Assembly (NCBI GenBank): GCA_017744935.1 | Contig: JAGIAI010000009.1 | Span: forward strand, 1-64,000 | Length of the DNA stretch: 64,000 nt | Reading direction: 5' to 3' | DNA from: Variovorax sp. | GTDB taxonomy: Bacteria; Pseudomonadota; Gammaproteobacteria; Burkholderiales; Burkholderiaceae_C | In this document: positions 35,471-44,676 of the stretch, in pieces | Position numbering within the stretch: the stretch's first letter is position 1 | Layout: every line of letters begins with the position of its first letter | The notes under the pieces: model-generated | Database searches by the model: none | Seen by the model: the letters and a program-made list of their open reading frames with translations, nothing else | What the model was told of the DNA's origin: nothing | Translations under genes and position numbers: made by a program

Positions 35471-36673
35471 TTGCGCAAGCCGACCACACCAATACGAGCA
35501 GGGGACCGCGCGTCGGGGTCTTCCTGGTGGGAACAACTGCCGGAAGATTTCGACCGACACATCGGTCGAACCGGTCGCACCGGCCTTGACGCCCGCGAGC
35601 GGCTGCAGGCGCGAGGCGCCGCCGCACTTGAACGCATCGTCCGCGTTCCGCTGGCAACCGCGGTCGCCACGGCGATGACGGCGTCGCTGTGCGAACCTGG
35701 CCGCGCGGCCCGGGAGTTCGAAGCGCTGCGCTTCTACGAGCCTCTCGCACGCGCGGGCGATGCATCTCGCGTGTTCATCCCTCCGCCGAAGGACGTCCCG
35801 ATCGACACGCGGCCCCTCGCTTCAATCACGTCGGCCGGCACCGAGATCAAGCGGCGCGAGTTGCGCTTCACGAGTGCCTTCAAGCCCCTGAACACGGCGG
35901 CTGAGTCTGTGTTCGCCCGCTTGAAGTGCAACGCCGTCGCGCACGCCGAGCATTGGTGCCATGGCGACCGCCCGCGGTCCACGCTGATCGTGCTACACGG
36001 CTTCGCGGCCGACATGCAGTGGCTGAACGCGGAGGCGCTCGCGCTGCAATCGCTCTACCGCGCCGGCCATGACGTCCTGCTCTTCACATTCCCCCATCAC
36101 GGACCGCGGGCGGAGCCCCTCGTGCCGTTCACGGGCTACGGACTCTTCGGCAATGGATTGCTGCACTTCAACGAAGTGACGCTCCAGGCGATCCACGACC
36201 TGCGCGTGTTCATCGACCACCTGCATTCGCGGGGGGTCGAGCGGATCGGCGCGGCCGGCATCTCGCTCGGCGGCTACACGGCGGCCTTGCTGGCCAGCGT
36301 CGACGACCGACTGGACTACTGCATCCCGGTGGTGCCCGGAGTGAGTCCGATCGACGCGTTTCTCGAATGGCAGCCCACGGGCCTGCTGCTGTCCGGCCTG
36401 ATGTGCAGCCACGACGTCGGCGTCACCGAGATGCGAGGGCTGGTCGCGATCCACAACCCGCTCACCTATGCGTCGCCGATGGCAGGGGAACGGGTGCTGA
36501 TCATCGGTGGCGCCGGGGACATCGTCACCCGGCCGCACCATGTGGAGTTGCTCCACCGACATTGGCCGGGCAGCACCATGCACTGGTTCGCGGGCAGCCA
36601 CCTGCTGCATCTGGGGCGAGAAGACTACCTGCAACTCATGCGGGCGCACATCGATCGATGGACACGGCAATGA
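35471..36673 (+). CDS. Alpha/beta hydrolase family protein
   Basis: The frame opens at TTG 35471 and encodes 400 residues; a later start is possible because the first 90 residues are poorly conserved in look. The hydrolase part has LIVLHGFAADMQW (oxyanion region), the nucleophile elbow GISLGG with Ser265, an Asp in GGAGDIVTRPHH and a final His in GSHLLHLG, giving a complete Ser-Asp-His triad. No signal peptide is seen. It may be a cytoplasmic esterase or lipase for ester substrates. It is divergent from the WS/DGAT gene. Confidence 0.78.
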   Translation: MRKPTTPIRAGDRASGSSWWEQLPEDFDRHIGRTGRTGLDARERLQARGAAALERIVRVPLATAVATAMTASLCEPGRAAREFEALRFYEPLARAGDASRVFIPPPKDVPIDTRPLASITSAGTEIKRRELRFTSAFKPLNTAAESVFARLKCNAVAHAEHWCHGDRPRSTLIVLHGFAADMQWLNAEALALQSLYRAGHDVLLFTFPHHGPRAEPLVPFTGYGLFGNGLLHFNEVTLQAIHDLRVFIDHLHSRGVERIGAAGISLGGYTAALLASVDDRLDYCIPVVPGVSPIDAFLEWQPTGLLLSGLMCSHDVGVTEMRGLVAIHNPLTYASPMAGERVLIIGGAGDIVTRPHHVELLHRHWPGSTMHWFAGSHLLHLGREDYLQLMRAHIDRWTRQ

Positions 36674-36731
36674 AGACGCGCGGAGCGCAAATGGGAGCGG
36701 GGTTCGTTCCGCGCGTGAACGATCGGGGAAT

Positions 36732-36748
36732 CCGCCCGGCCCGGGCGG
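36732..36748. terminator. GC hairpin between convergent genes
   Basis: ccgcccgg and ccgggcgg form a perfect 8-base inverted repeat around a single base, between the stop of the alpha/beta hydrolase gene and the end of the convergent crotonase gene. It is probably a bidirectional terminator, though no U-run follows. Confidence 0.5.
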
Positions 36749-36755
36749 CACTGCC

Positions 36756-37526
36756 TCACTTCCGGCGCGCGGCAGCGAGTTGAGTCTGCAGCGCATCGAT
36801 GCGCCGATGGTTGTCTTCGGAGCCGATGTAGCTGCGGAACAGCCACTCCTGCATGCGCATGGCTCCATCGAGATCCTGGTTCAGGATCTGGTTCGACAGT
36901 CGCTTGGTGTCCGACAGCGTCGAGCGGTCCAGCGAGGCCATCTCGCGCGCAATGGCCTCCACCGAGGCGAGTAGCTGGCCGTCAGGGAAGACGTGGCTGA
37001 CATAGCCCATGCGCTCGGCCTCCTCGGCGCCGTAGATGCGTCCGGTGAGCGCCAGCTCCTTGGCACGGCCCAGGCCGACGATGCGCCACAGCGGATCCAT
37101 GATCGGCGTCAGTGACAAGACGACCTCCCGCTGGCCGAACTTCGCGCGCGTCGACGCGTAGCGGATGTCGCACATCATCGTGAGGTCGAAGCCGCCCGCG
37201 ATGGCGGCGCCGCCCACCGCGCAGATCACCGGTTGTGGACAGAAGAGCACCGCGCGATACGCGCGATGGAACAGCGCGACGTAGGTCTCGTTCGACACCT
37301 TCTCGAGCTTGCGAATCTCGTTGAGATCGAAGCCGGCCGAGAAATACTTTTCCCCGCCGGTGAAGACGATCACGCTGACGTCGTCACGCTCGGCGAGCGC
37401 GGAGAAGACGGCCACGATTTCATCGAGAACACCGGGCGCAAGTGCGTTGCCCTTGTCGGGTCGGTGGATGGTGACAGTCGCGACCCTGTCGCGAACGTCG
37501 AGCAGGAGGTATTGATAGGTCTTCAT
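36756..37526 (-). CDS. Enoyl-CoA hydratase/isomerase family protein
   Basis: The 256-residue crotonase starts at ATG 37526; the longer frame from 37661 is out of context with the upstream gene. Motifs are IHRPDKGNAL, EKYFSAGFDLNEI (about 60-72) and GGAAIAGGFDLTMMCDIRYA (about 103-122). Asp in GGFDL and SLTPIMDPLWRIVG in the active-site region differ from standard hydratases, so isomerase, hydrolase or lyase chemistry is possible. It is the last gene of the run that begins with the LuxE-like gene. Confidence 0.8.
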   Translation of the reverse strand: MKTYQYLLLDVRDRVATVTIHRPDKGNALAPGVLDEIVAVFSALAERDDVSVIVFTGGEKYFSAGFDLNEIRKLEKVSNETYVALFHRAYRAVLFCPQPVICAVGGAAIAGGFDLTMMCDIRYASTRAKFGQREVVLSLTPIMDPLWRIVGLGRAKELALTGRIYGAEEAERMGYVSHVFPDGQLLASVEAIAREMASLDRSTLSDTKRLSNQILNQDLDGAMRMQEWLFRSYIGSEDNHRRIDALQTQLAAARRK

Positions 37527-37551
37527 GATTCTTCTGTCAGTGGGCCGTTCA

Positions 37552-39114
37552 TCAGACGACCAGTTCGATGAGGAACGGGCCGGGCCGCCGGTTGGCCATG
37601 GCAAACAAATCGGCGAAGGTCTCCACGTTGTCGGCGCGCGCGGCCGCCACTCCCATGCCATTGGCCAGCTGCACCCAGTTCAAGTCCGGATTGCCGATGT
37701 CCAGCATGTCCAGCGCCGTCTTGCCCGGCGTTGCGCCGACGCCCGCAAGTTCGGCCAGCAAGATCGCGTACTTGCGATTGGCCAGCACCACCACGGTCAC
37801 GTCGAGCTTCTCGCGCGCAATGCTCCACAGCGCCTGGGGTGTGTACATGCCAGAGCCGTCTGCCTGGAGTGCGACGACGCGCCGCCCCGGCGCAGCGATG
37901 GCCGCGCCCAGTGCCATCGGGAGGCCGTCGCCGATGGCGCCGCCGGTCAATTGCAGCCAGTCGTGCGGCGCTGCGTGCGTGGTGGCGGGATAGAAAGCAC
38001 GGCCAAAGGTGGCGCTTTCGTCCACCACCACGGCGTGCTCCGGCAACAGCAGGGAAAGCACCTGCGCCACGGATTCCGACGTGAGCGCACCGCGCGGCAA
38101 CTCGCGCGAGTCCGGACCGGCGTCGGGCACCGACACGCGAGGTGCGCCGAGTTCGTCGCACAGGCGGGAGAGTGCGTCGGCCAGGTCCTCTTCCGGTCGC
38201 GCCAACACGTGCACCGTCGCGTCTTCGGGATAGGGGCGCGAAGACTTGCCTGGATATGCGAAGAACGTGGCGGGAGTCGGGGTGCCCACGAGGACCAGGT
38301 GACGAAGTCCGGCCAGCTTCGCGCGCGCCATGTCGCCAAGGTATGGAAGGCGCTCGATCGCAAGGCGCCCTCTGCCTCTTTCCGTCCTTGCGCTGAAGGT
38401 GGTGGACATCAACTGCGCACCTGTCGCTTGCGCGATGCGATGTGCGTCGGCCAGGGCGGCGCCGTGCAGCGCGCCGCCCGCCAGCAGGAGCAACGTCGGC
38501 TCGCGGGACCGCAGGACGCGTGCAACCTGCCCGACGGCGCGCGGCACGACCTTGGGCACTGGCAGAAGCGGCAACGGCGCCGCCACCTGCCCGCCTTCGT
38601 CCCAGCACACGTCTGACGGCAGGATCAGGCTGGCAATGCCGCCAGGCGCAGCACGCGCCGCCTGCACCGCAGTCGCGGCGTCCGAGCCAACGGACGCCGC
38701 ATGCGTTGCCGTGCGCGTCCACGCCGACACCGGCCGCGCCCAACCTTCGGTGTCGGACGTCAATGGTGCGTCCAGCGGCCGGTGGTACGTGGCCTGGTCG
38801 CCGATCAGGTTGACCACTGGCGTATTCGCGCGATACGCGTTGTGCAGATTGGCCAGGCCGTTGGCCAGCCCCGGCCCGCAATGCAGCAGCGTCGCGGCCG
38901 GCTTGCCGGCAATCCGCGCATAGCCGTCGGCCGCGCCGGTGACCACGCCCTCGAACAGGCCGAGCACGCAACGCATGCCGGGGATGCGATCGAGCGCAGC
39001 CACGAAGTGCATCTCGCTCGTGCCCGGGTTGGCAAAGCAGGTGTCCACGCCGCACGCCAGCAGCGTCTTCACCAGGCTTTCGGCGCCGCTCAGGGGCACA
39101 GGTCCTTGCGTCAT
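37552..39114 (-). CDS. ThDP-dependent enzyme, acetolactate synthase/benzoylformate decarboxylase-like
   Basis: The 520-residue protein has the ThDP activating Glu55 in LFEGVVTGAADGYAR, preceded by CFANPGTSEMHFV. A C-terminal pyrophosphate domain contains TGGAIGDGLPMALGAAIA and ALQADGSGMYTPQALWS. No FAD-binding hallmarks of true acetolactate synthase are obvious. A 2-oxo-acid decarboxylase making an aldehyde is a good fit, given the zinc alcohol dehydrogenase in the same run. The start overlaps the MFS gene stop by four bases. Confidence 0.8.
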   Translation of the reverse strand: MTQGPVPLSGAESLVKTLLACGVDTCFANPGTSEMHFVAALDRIPGMRCVLGLFEGVVTGAADGYARIAGKPAATLLHCGPGLANGLANLHNAYRANTPVVNLIGDQATYHRPLDAPLTSDTEGWARPVSAWTRTATHAASVGSDAATAVQAARAAPGGIASLILPSDVCWDEGGQVAAPLPLLPVPKVVPRAVGQVARVLRSREPTLLLLAGGALHGAALADAHRIAQATGAQLMSTTFSARTERGRGRLAIERLPYLGDMARAKLAGLRHLVLVGTPTPATFFAYPGKSSRPYPEDATVHVLARPEEDLADALSRLCDELGAPRVSVPDAGPDSRELPRGALTSESVAQVLSLLLPEHAVVVDESATFGRAFYPATTHAAPHDWLQLTGGAIGDGLPMALGAAIAAPGRRVVALQADGSGMYTPQALWSIAREKLDVTVVVLANRKYAILLAELAGVGATPGKTALDMLDIGNPDLNWVQLANGMGVAAARADNVETFADLFAMANRRPGPFLIELVV

Positions 39115-40490
39115 GACCCCACCTCCGCCGACGCCATTGGACTGGCCGTACCGACCTCGTCGCGCCTTTGCACGATCGGTTTCCGCTCCTGCAACAGACG
39201 CGCCGGGACGAGCGAGAGCAATACCGCCGCGCCCAGCACCAGCACCAGGGCGATCGCGTCGAAAGCGACATAGAGATTGCCCGTGAGCGACTTGATGGCG
39301 CCTACCCCGGCCTGGCTCACCACGCCGGCGAGATTGCCCATGCAGCTGATGAGCGCGATACCCGCGGCCGCATTGGCGGTGGCAAGGAACGCTGGCGGGA
39401 TGGTCCAGAACAAGGGGATAGCGCACATGCCGGCGGCCGCACCCACGCTCATCAGCGCGAGCGCCAGCGGCGCGTGCTGCGGCACGAAACCCAGAAACAG
39501 GAAGCAGAACCCACTCAACAGCATGGGCAGCGCCACGTGCCAGCGTCGCTCCATGCGCCGGTCGGAACTTCGGCCCAGCACGTACATGCCGACGAGGGCG
39601 ATGACGAATGGCACGCTCGTCAGAATGCCGATGGTCTTGAGATCCTCGACACCGAGCCCGCGAATCAGCGTCGGCATCCAGTAGCCGGTCGTGTTAACGC
39701 CGCAATAGATGCAGAAGTACACCAACCCCGCGATGTACACGCGCCGGTCGCGCAGCACGTCCCGCAGGCGGCCTTGAGAGGCTTGTCGCGGAGAGTCGGC
39801 GGCCAGCGCGCTGGCCAACCTCAATCTTTCCTCGGAGTTCAACCACGATGCGGTTGCCGGGGTGTCGGAGAGCCTGAACCAGGCGAACAAACCCAGCAGC
39901 ACGGCCGGAATGCCTTCGAGAACGAAAAGCGCCTGCCAGCGGTGAAAACCGCCCCAACCGTGGAGGCCGGTCATGATCCAGCCGGCGAGGGGACCGCTCA
40001 GCACGCCTGCGAAGATGCCTGCCATCAGGAACACCGCAGTCACCCGGCCACGGAATGCTGCCGGGAACCAGTAGGTCAGGTAGAGGATCACGCCGGGAAA
40101 GAAGCCGGCCTCCGCCACACCCAGCAGGAAGCGGGAAACGACCAACTGCGCGGGCGTCCTGACGAAGGCGGTGGCGACCGTGATCACGCCCCAGAGCAAC
40201 ATGATTCGCGTCAGCGTCGCACGCGCCCCGATGCGCTGCAACAGCAGGTTGCTCGGAATCTCGAACAGGATGTAGCCCAGGTAGAAGACGCCCGCGCCCA
40301 AGCCGTACGCGGCGTCGCTCATCACGATGTCCTCGGCCATGCGCAGCTTGGCGAACGAGATGTTCAGGCGGTCGATACCGGCGATTGCATGTGCGAGAAC
40401 CAGGAACGGCATCAGCCGCCAGAGCACCTTGCGCAAGGTGGCCTTCAGGTCTGCGTCCGCCACAGGAGAAAGTTGTTTGACATCGGTCAT
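39111..40490 (-). CDS. MFS transporter, anion:cation symporter type
   Basis: The 459-residue carrier has about 12 membrane helices. It carries GIDRLNISFAKLRM near the start, YILFEIPSNLLLQRIGAR, and AEAGFFPGVILYLTYWFP, the ACS-family pattern for organic acid uptake. The start at 40490 overlaps the alcohol dehydrogenase stop (ATGA), and its stop overlaps the ThDP gene start, so the three genes form a tight translational unit. It is paralogous to the carrier at 31473-32798. Confidence 0.86.
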   Translation of the reverse strand: MTDVKQLSPVADADLKATLRKVLWRLMPFLVLAHAIAGIDRLNISFAKLRMAEDIVMSDAAYGLGAGVFYLGYILFEIPSNLLLQRIGARATLTRIMLLWGVITVATAFVRTPAQLVVSRFLLGVAEAGFFPGVILYLTYWFPAAFRGRVTAVFLMAGIFAGVLSGPLAGWIMTGLHGWGGFHRWQALFVLEGIPAVLLGLFAWFRLSDTPATASWLNSEERLRLASALAADSPRQASQGRLRDVLRDRRVYIAGLVYFCIYCGVNTTGYWMPTLIRGLGVEDLKTIGILTSVPFVIALVGMYVLGRSSDRRMERRWHVALPMLLSGFCFLFLGFVPQHAPLALALMSVGAAAGMCAIPLFWTIPPAFLATANAAAGIALISCMGNLAGVVSQAGVGAIKSLTGNLYVAFDAIALVLVLGAAVLLSLVPARLLQERKPIVQRRDEVGTASPMASAEVGS

Positions 40491-41548
40491 GCCGCGGCCG
40501 ACTCCCGCAGCGACGCCATGTCGATCACGAAACGGTACTTCACGTCGTTGGCCTGCATGCGCGCGTAGGCATCGTTGACGCTTCCGATGTCGATCAGCTC
40601 GCATTGCGGCAGCAACTGGCGCTCGGCGCAGAAGCAGAGCAGTTCCTGCGTCGCGGGCAGACCGCCGATCAGCGAACCGGCGAGCCTGCGGTTGTTGCGG
40701 ATCAGCAGGCCGCCGTGCACCGGCTCGAGCGGCTCGATCGCACCGACCACGACCAGCACGCCGTTGCGGCCCAGCAGCATCAGGTAGGGATTGACGTCGT
40801 GCCGCTTCGGGATGGTGTCGAGGATGAAGTCGAAGGCATTCAGCGAAGCCATCATCGACTTCCGGTCCGTGGACAGGAGCACCTTGTGCGCGCCGAGTGC
40901 GAGAGCATCGTCGGCCTTGGAGGGCGAGGTGGTGATGACCGTGACTTCCGCGCCGAGCGCGACTGCGAGCTTCACGCCCATGTGGCCCAGCCCGCCGAGG
41001 CCCACGACCGCGAGCTTCGTTCCCTTGCCTACGCCGTTCTCGCGCATGGGAGTCCACACGGTGATGCCAGCACACAGCAGCGGCGATGCGTACTTCAAGT
41101 CCAGCGCATCGGGCACGTGCAGCACGAATTTCTCACGCACCACGATCTTGTCGGCGTAGCCGCCCAGGGTGTTTTCCCCCGACACGCGATCCTTGCCGTT
41201 GTAGGTGGCGGTCACGCCGCCCGTGCAGTGCTGCTCCTGCCCTTGCAAGCAGGACTCGCATTGGCCACAGCTGTCGACGAAGCATCCGACCGCGACGCGG
41301 TCACCCACCTTGTGCCTCGTGACCTCCGGCCCCACCGCGGCGACATGGCCCACGATTTCGTGGCCCGGCACGCACGGGAAGGTGGTGTTGTTCCAATCGT
41401 TGTTCACCTGGTGCACATCGGAATGGCAAACACCGCAGTAGGCAATCTCGATCAAGACATCGTCCGCCCTCAGCGCACGGCGCTGGAACATCTTCGGCAG
41501 CAGCGGGCCGTGGGCATCGCAGGCGCAATAGGCGGTGAAAGCAGTCAT
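40487..41548 (-). CDS. Zinc-dependent alcohol dehydrogenase (YahK/CAD type)
   Basis: The 353-residue medium-chain dehydrogenase has the catalytic zinc site CGVCHSDVH and PGHEIVGHV. The structural zinc cysteines lie in CGQCESCLQGQEQHC, and the nucleotide-binding site is VVGLGGLGHMGVKLA. Its closest look is the NADP-dependent cinnamyl-alcohol/YahK aldehyde reductase group, which mainly reduces aldehydes. It may reduce the aldehyde produced by the ThDP enzyme or the LuxC-like reductase encoded beside it. Confidence 0.88.
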   Translation of the reverse strand: MTAFTAYCACDAHGPLLPKMFQRRALRADDVLIEIAYCGVCHSDVHQVNNDWNNTTFPCVPGHEIVGHVAAVGPEVTRHKVGDRVAVGCFVDSCGQCESCLQGQEQHCTGGVTATYNGKDRVSGENTLGGYADKIVVREKFVLHVPDALDLKYASPLLCAGITVWTPMRENGVGKGTKLAVVGLGGLGHMGVKLAVALGAEVTVITTSPSKADDALALGAHKVLLSTDRKSMMASLNAFDFILDTIPKRHDVNPYLMLLGRNGVLVVVGAIEPLEPVHGGLLIRNNRRLAGSLIGGLPATQELLCFCAERQLLPQCELIDIGSVNDAYARMQANDVKYRFVIDMASLRESAAA

Positions 41549-41606
41549 TCGGGAAGTCCTTGCAAATGGGAAGAAGCCCCGGACCGACCGGGGCAAGAAG
41601 AGAGGT

Positions 41607-43085
41607 TCAATGATCGACAGGCAGCGATGGCCTCAGCCACGCCGCTGGCGCCTTCTCGGGCGAAGCGATCTGATTGGAGATCCACTTGCCCATGCGTCGC
41701 ATCGGCTCGATGGCGTCCTGCGGTGCGGCCAACTTCATTGCGCCGGCATAGCCGAGCGAGACGATGCGCTGCGCGCCGTGCAGCGGCAGCAGGTCCTTCA
41801 ACTCGCCCTTGAGCGATTCGGGATAGATGCCCACCGTTTGCGTGTAGGCATCGACCGCATCCATCACCTCGTCGAGCGAGTCGACCGGCACCAGATTGGC
41901 GGTGCGGTCGTCGAGCATGGCCGAGAAGGACACCGCCTCGGGAATCTTCGACACGATGACGGCGCCCTCGCCATCCTGGCCGCCGATCACCTCGTACCAC
42001 TCGTCATCGAGGCGCAGCGCATCGACCTCTGCCTTGAGTCCCGGGTCGTAGCGCCTGGGCGCGGTGCTGACGCTATTGGGCAGCTTCATCAGCGCGTCGT
42101 AGACCATGCGGCCAAAGGCGTTGAGCTTCGCCACTCCCTCCTCGTCGGTGCCGCTCTGCGCATAGACCACGCGGGCGCAGACGCACCCCTTCTGGTTCAG
42201 CACACCGATGTCGGTGGCCAGACGCACTGCGGCCTCGCGCATGGCGGCCTCGCTGTCGAATGTCTCGCCGCCGAGGATGCTGGCGCTGCGCTTGGGATCG
42301 AGGGAGATCAGCTCCAGCCCCGGCTGGATATAGCGCGTGACGTGCTTGAGCGAGGCGAATCCACCCCAGGCGACGATCTTCTCGACGTTCTGCGGCTGGT
42401 ACAGGCGCTCCTCGAAGGCGGTGTCGCCGCCCTTCCAGTAGGCCACGCTCACATGCTTGGTGAGCGGATGGTCTGGCGCCATCTCGATCATCGTGCGGGC
42501 GATCGCGAGCGCGGTGAACGGATCGTTGGACGGCGCCTTGATGATTGCGTCGCTGCGCAGCACCATGTTTCGCAGGATGGTCCACAGCGACAGCGCTGGC
42601 GCATTGCCCGCCACGATATGCAGCGCGCGAGACCCGAAGCAGCGCACCTCCAGCTCGGTGCCGTCGAGCAGCCTCTGCGGCACCCAGCCCTCGAGGTACT
42701 TGATGCCGACGCTGGCCTCGACCGCCTCGATGATGTTCTCGCGTTCGAGCACGCGGCCCAACCCCATGTAGCTCGTCTTCACGAGCGAGGGCGTGGTCGG
42801 CGCGGTGAGGTAGGAGAGCTCGCAGGCTTCCTGCAGATGGCGGTTGTCCGCGAGGTTGAGCCTTTGTCCCAGCTCGACCGCGTAGTCGAGGATGTCGTCG
42901 AAGCGGAGCTTGTAGAGGTCGGCCAGCTTCGTCGGGTTGCCCAGCGGCAGCCGGTCGACGTAGCGGTTCCAGTCGGGCGTGAGAAAGGCGAGGTCGCCGC
43001 CGCGGCCGCCCACCTCGACGAGGTGGTCCGTGATGATCTGCCCGCGGATGATCATCGGGGCGATGGGTTTGTCGATCGTGCTCAT
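41607..43085 (-). CDS. LuxC-like acyl-CoA/acyl-protein reductase
   Basis: The 492-residue protein resembles the reductase subunit of the bacterial bioluminescence fatty-acid reductase. It has GRVLERENIIEAV, LHIVAGNAPALSLWTILR, IIKAPSNDPFTALAIA, and the active-site region NQKGCVCARV with Cys301 as probable nucleophile. It would reduce an activated acyl group to an aldehyde with NADPH. It lies five bases after the LuxE-like gene. No luciferase (luxAB) or luxD gene is present. Confidence 0.82.
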   Translation of the reverse strand: MSTIDKPIAPMIIRGQIITDHLVEVGGRGGDLAFLTPDWNRYVDRLPLGNPTKLADLYKLRFDDILDYAVELGQRLNLADNRHLQEACELSYLTAPTTPSLVKTSYMGLGRVLERENIIEAVEASVGIKYLEGWVPQRLLDGTELEVRCFGSRALHIVAGNAPALSLWTILRNMVLRSDAIIKAPSNDPFTALAIARTMIEMAPDHPLTKHVSVAYWKGGDTAFEERLYQPQNVEKIVAWGGFASLKHVTRYIQPGLELISLDPKRSASILGGETFDSEAAMREAAVRLATDIGVLNQKGCVCARVVYAQSGTDEEGVAKLNAFGRMVYDALMKLPNSVSTAPRRYDPGLKAEVDALRLDDEWYEVIGGQDGEGAVIVSKIPEAVSFSAMLDDRTANLVPVDSLDEVMDAVDAYTQTVGIYPESLKGELKDLLPLHGAQRIVSLGYAGAMKLAAPQDAIEPMRRMGKWISNQIASPEKAPAAWLRPSLPVDH

Positions 43086-43090
43086 TGGAA

Positions 43091-44530
43091 TCAGCCTTCG
43101 AGGGTGGCGAGGAAGTCCATCGCTTCACGATGCGAGGCTTCGGTCGCGGCACAGGTGATCTTGTCGTCGCCGCCGTTCTTGTCGCTGTAGCGCTGGATCG
43201 GACCGACGACGTAGGCGCTCGGACGGCCGCAGGCGCAGGGCTTGTCCCATTCGACAGTGATCTCGTCGCCGGTGATGAAGCCACCCCAGCGGGTGTCGGC
43301 GCCCAGGTCGAAGAAGGCCGCGCGGCCTGTCTGCCGGCCGGTGCGCGGCAGCGGCTTGCTGGTCTCGGGATCGAGCAGGTACGGAATGACGGTGTGCGCG
43401 AAGTGGTAGTGCCCATGCTCGCAGCGGGCGTGCGAGCCCGAGACCAGTTCCGACATTGCATAGGTCTCGTTGAGCACCCTGGCGCCGGTGAAGCGCAGGA
43501 TGTCTTCGCGCCAACCCTCGGGTTGGGGCATGCCCTTGGCGCCGCCGGTGGTCGTGATGTACGAGTCGGCGGCGAACACGCCCTGCAAGCCGCGCTCAAG
43601 GCCGGCCTTGGCCATCGCGTGCAGCAGGTTCCAGGTCGCACCGATGTACACCCGCTTGCCGCGCAGCTCCTGGGTCATGCGCTCGAAGAAGGCCGCGAGA
43701 TGCTGCGGCATCTCGGCCTGCAGCTTGTCGAAGGCCAGCTTCTTGGCTCTCGTGGCCGGGCTGATCACGAGCCGGTCCAGGGTCCCCTTGGCGTGCGCGG
43801 CGCGCAGCTTCGCGCCCAGGTGCAGAACGTCGCTGGACAGCGTGGACGGGTAGGCTGCATGGAAGTTTGCTTCGCCGGGCAGGAGCGCCTCGATCAGGAA
43901 ATCGTTCGCGCGCACGTGGCTGAGGAAGCCAGAGCGGTAGTAAGGGTAGGCCGTGTGCAGGTCGGGGTCGGGCGTCTCCGGTCCTTCCATACCCCAAACG
44001 TACATCTTGCGCACCTGGCAGGCCTTGCGCCATTCGGTCACGCTTTGCGGCAGGAACGAGACCGTGCCGGAGGTGCCTGAGGTGTGGCTCATGCGCAGTT
44101 CCGGCACGGCCTGGTCCATGCGCGGAAACCAGTCGTCGAGGCCTTCGCAACCGCTGACGTCGGCGGCGGCGAGCTTCCCGGCGATCTCCGGTGTGACCAG
44201 CTTGCCGAGCCACTTGTTGATCTGCGCGAAGTTGCGCTTCTCGAGCAGCGAGGGCGGGTAGGACTTGTAGACCGTGTGCTCGAACATCAGCGGGACGATG
44301 TCGTCGACCTGTTCGACGCGATCGACGCCTTCCGCATCGGCCAGCTTCTTCAGCATGGGAATGCGATCGCGCAGTTCGGCGAAGCGCTGCTTCAGGGCAG
44401 AGAGTTGCAGCACGTCGATCTCGGCGCGCGGCATGTGACCCCAGGCATGCAGCGAATGGTTCGCCAAGGCGGCCGGCTCGTTCAGCAGCATGCGGGTCTT
44501 TTCTTCGAGGGAGGCTTGTGAAGGTGACAT
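43091..44530 (-). CDS. LuxE-like acyl-protein synthetase / PaaK-like adenylating enzyme
   Basis: The 479-residue adenylate-forming protein has MSHTSGTSGTVSFLP as phosphate-binding loop (about 147-161), TTTGGAKGMPQPEGW, NETYAMSE, and FITGDEITVEWDKPCACGRPS near the end. The Cys-rich CACGR motif is seen in LuxE-like and phenylacetate-CoA-ligase-like enzymes. With the LuxC-like protein it probably activates a carboxylic acid with ATP and hands the acyl group over for reduction. It is the first enzyme gene downstream of a TetR gene. Confidence 0.8.
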   Translation of the reverse strand: MSPSQASLEEKTRMLLNEPAALANHSLHAWGHMPRAEIDVLQLSALKQRFAELRDRIPMLKKLADAEGVDRVEQVDDIVPLMFEHTVYKSYPPSLLEKRNFAQINKWLGKLVTPEIAGKLAAADVSGCEGLDDWFPRMDQAVPELRMSHTSGTSGTVSFLPQSVTEWRKACQVRKMYVWGMEGPETPDPDLHTAYPYYRSGFLSHVRANDFLIEALLPGEANFHAAYPSTLSSDVLHLGAKLRAAHAKGTLDRLVISPATRAKKLAFDKLQAEMPQHLAAFFERMTQELRGKRVYIGATWNLLHAMAKAGLERGLQGVFAADSYITTTGGAKGMPQPEGWREDILRFTGARVLNETYAMSELVSGSHARCEHGHYHFAHTVIPYLLDPETSKPLPRTGRQTGRAAFFDLGADTRWGGFITGDEITVEWDKPCACGRPSAYVVGPIQRYSDKNGGDDKITCAATEASHREAMDFLATLEG

Positions 44531-44676
44531 CGTCGGGCTCAGCGGTTCTGCGTTGGGACCGGGTCAGTCTAGGAAGCGCAAGCCCATTTCCCAATCCGGA
44601 TTCCGCTAGCGGCCACCCATGCACAAGTGCTTGTCGCGCAATGAGAATTCAAGAATTCCCGAAGACCGAAGACCCT

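Noticed and set aside
37552..39114. A true acetolactate synthase of branched amino-acid synthesis
   Set aside because: No regulatory subunit (ilvN/ilvH) or ilvC is adjacent, and the context is a catabolic or aldehyde-forming unit.
41607..44530. A bioluminescence operon
   Set aside because: Only LuxC- and LuxE-like proteins are present; no luciferase subunits, luxD or luxG were found in the window.
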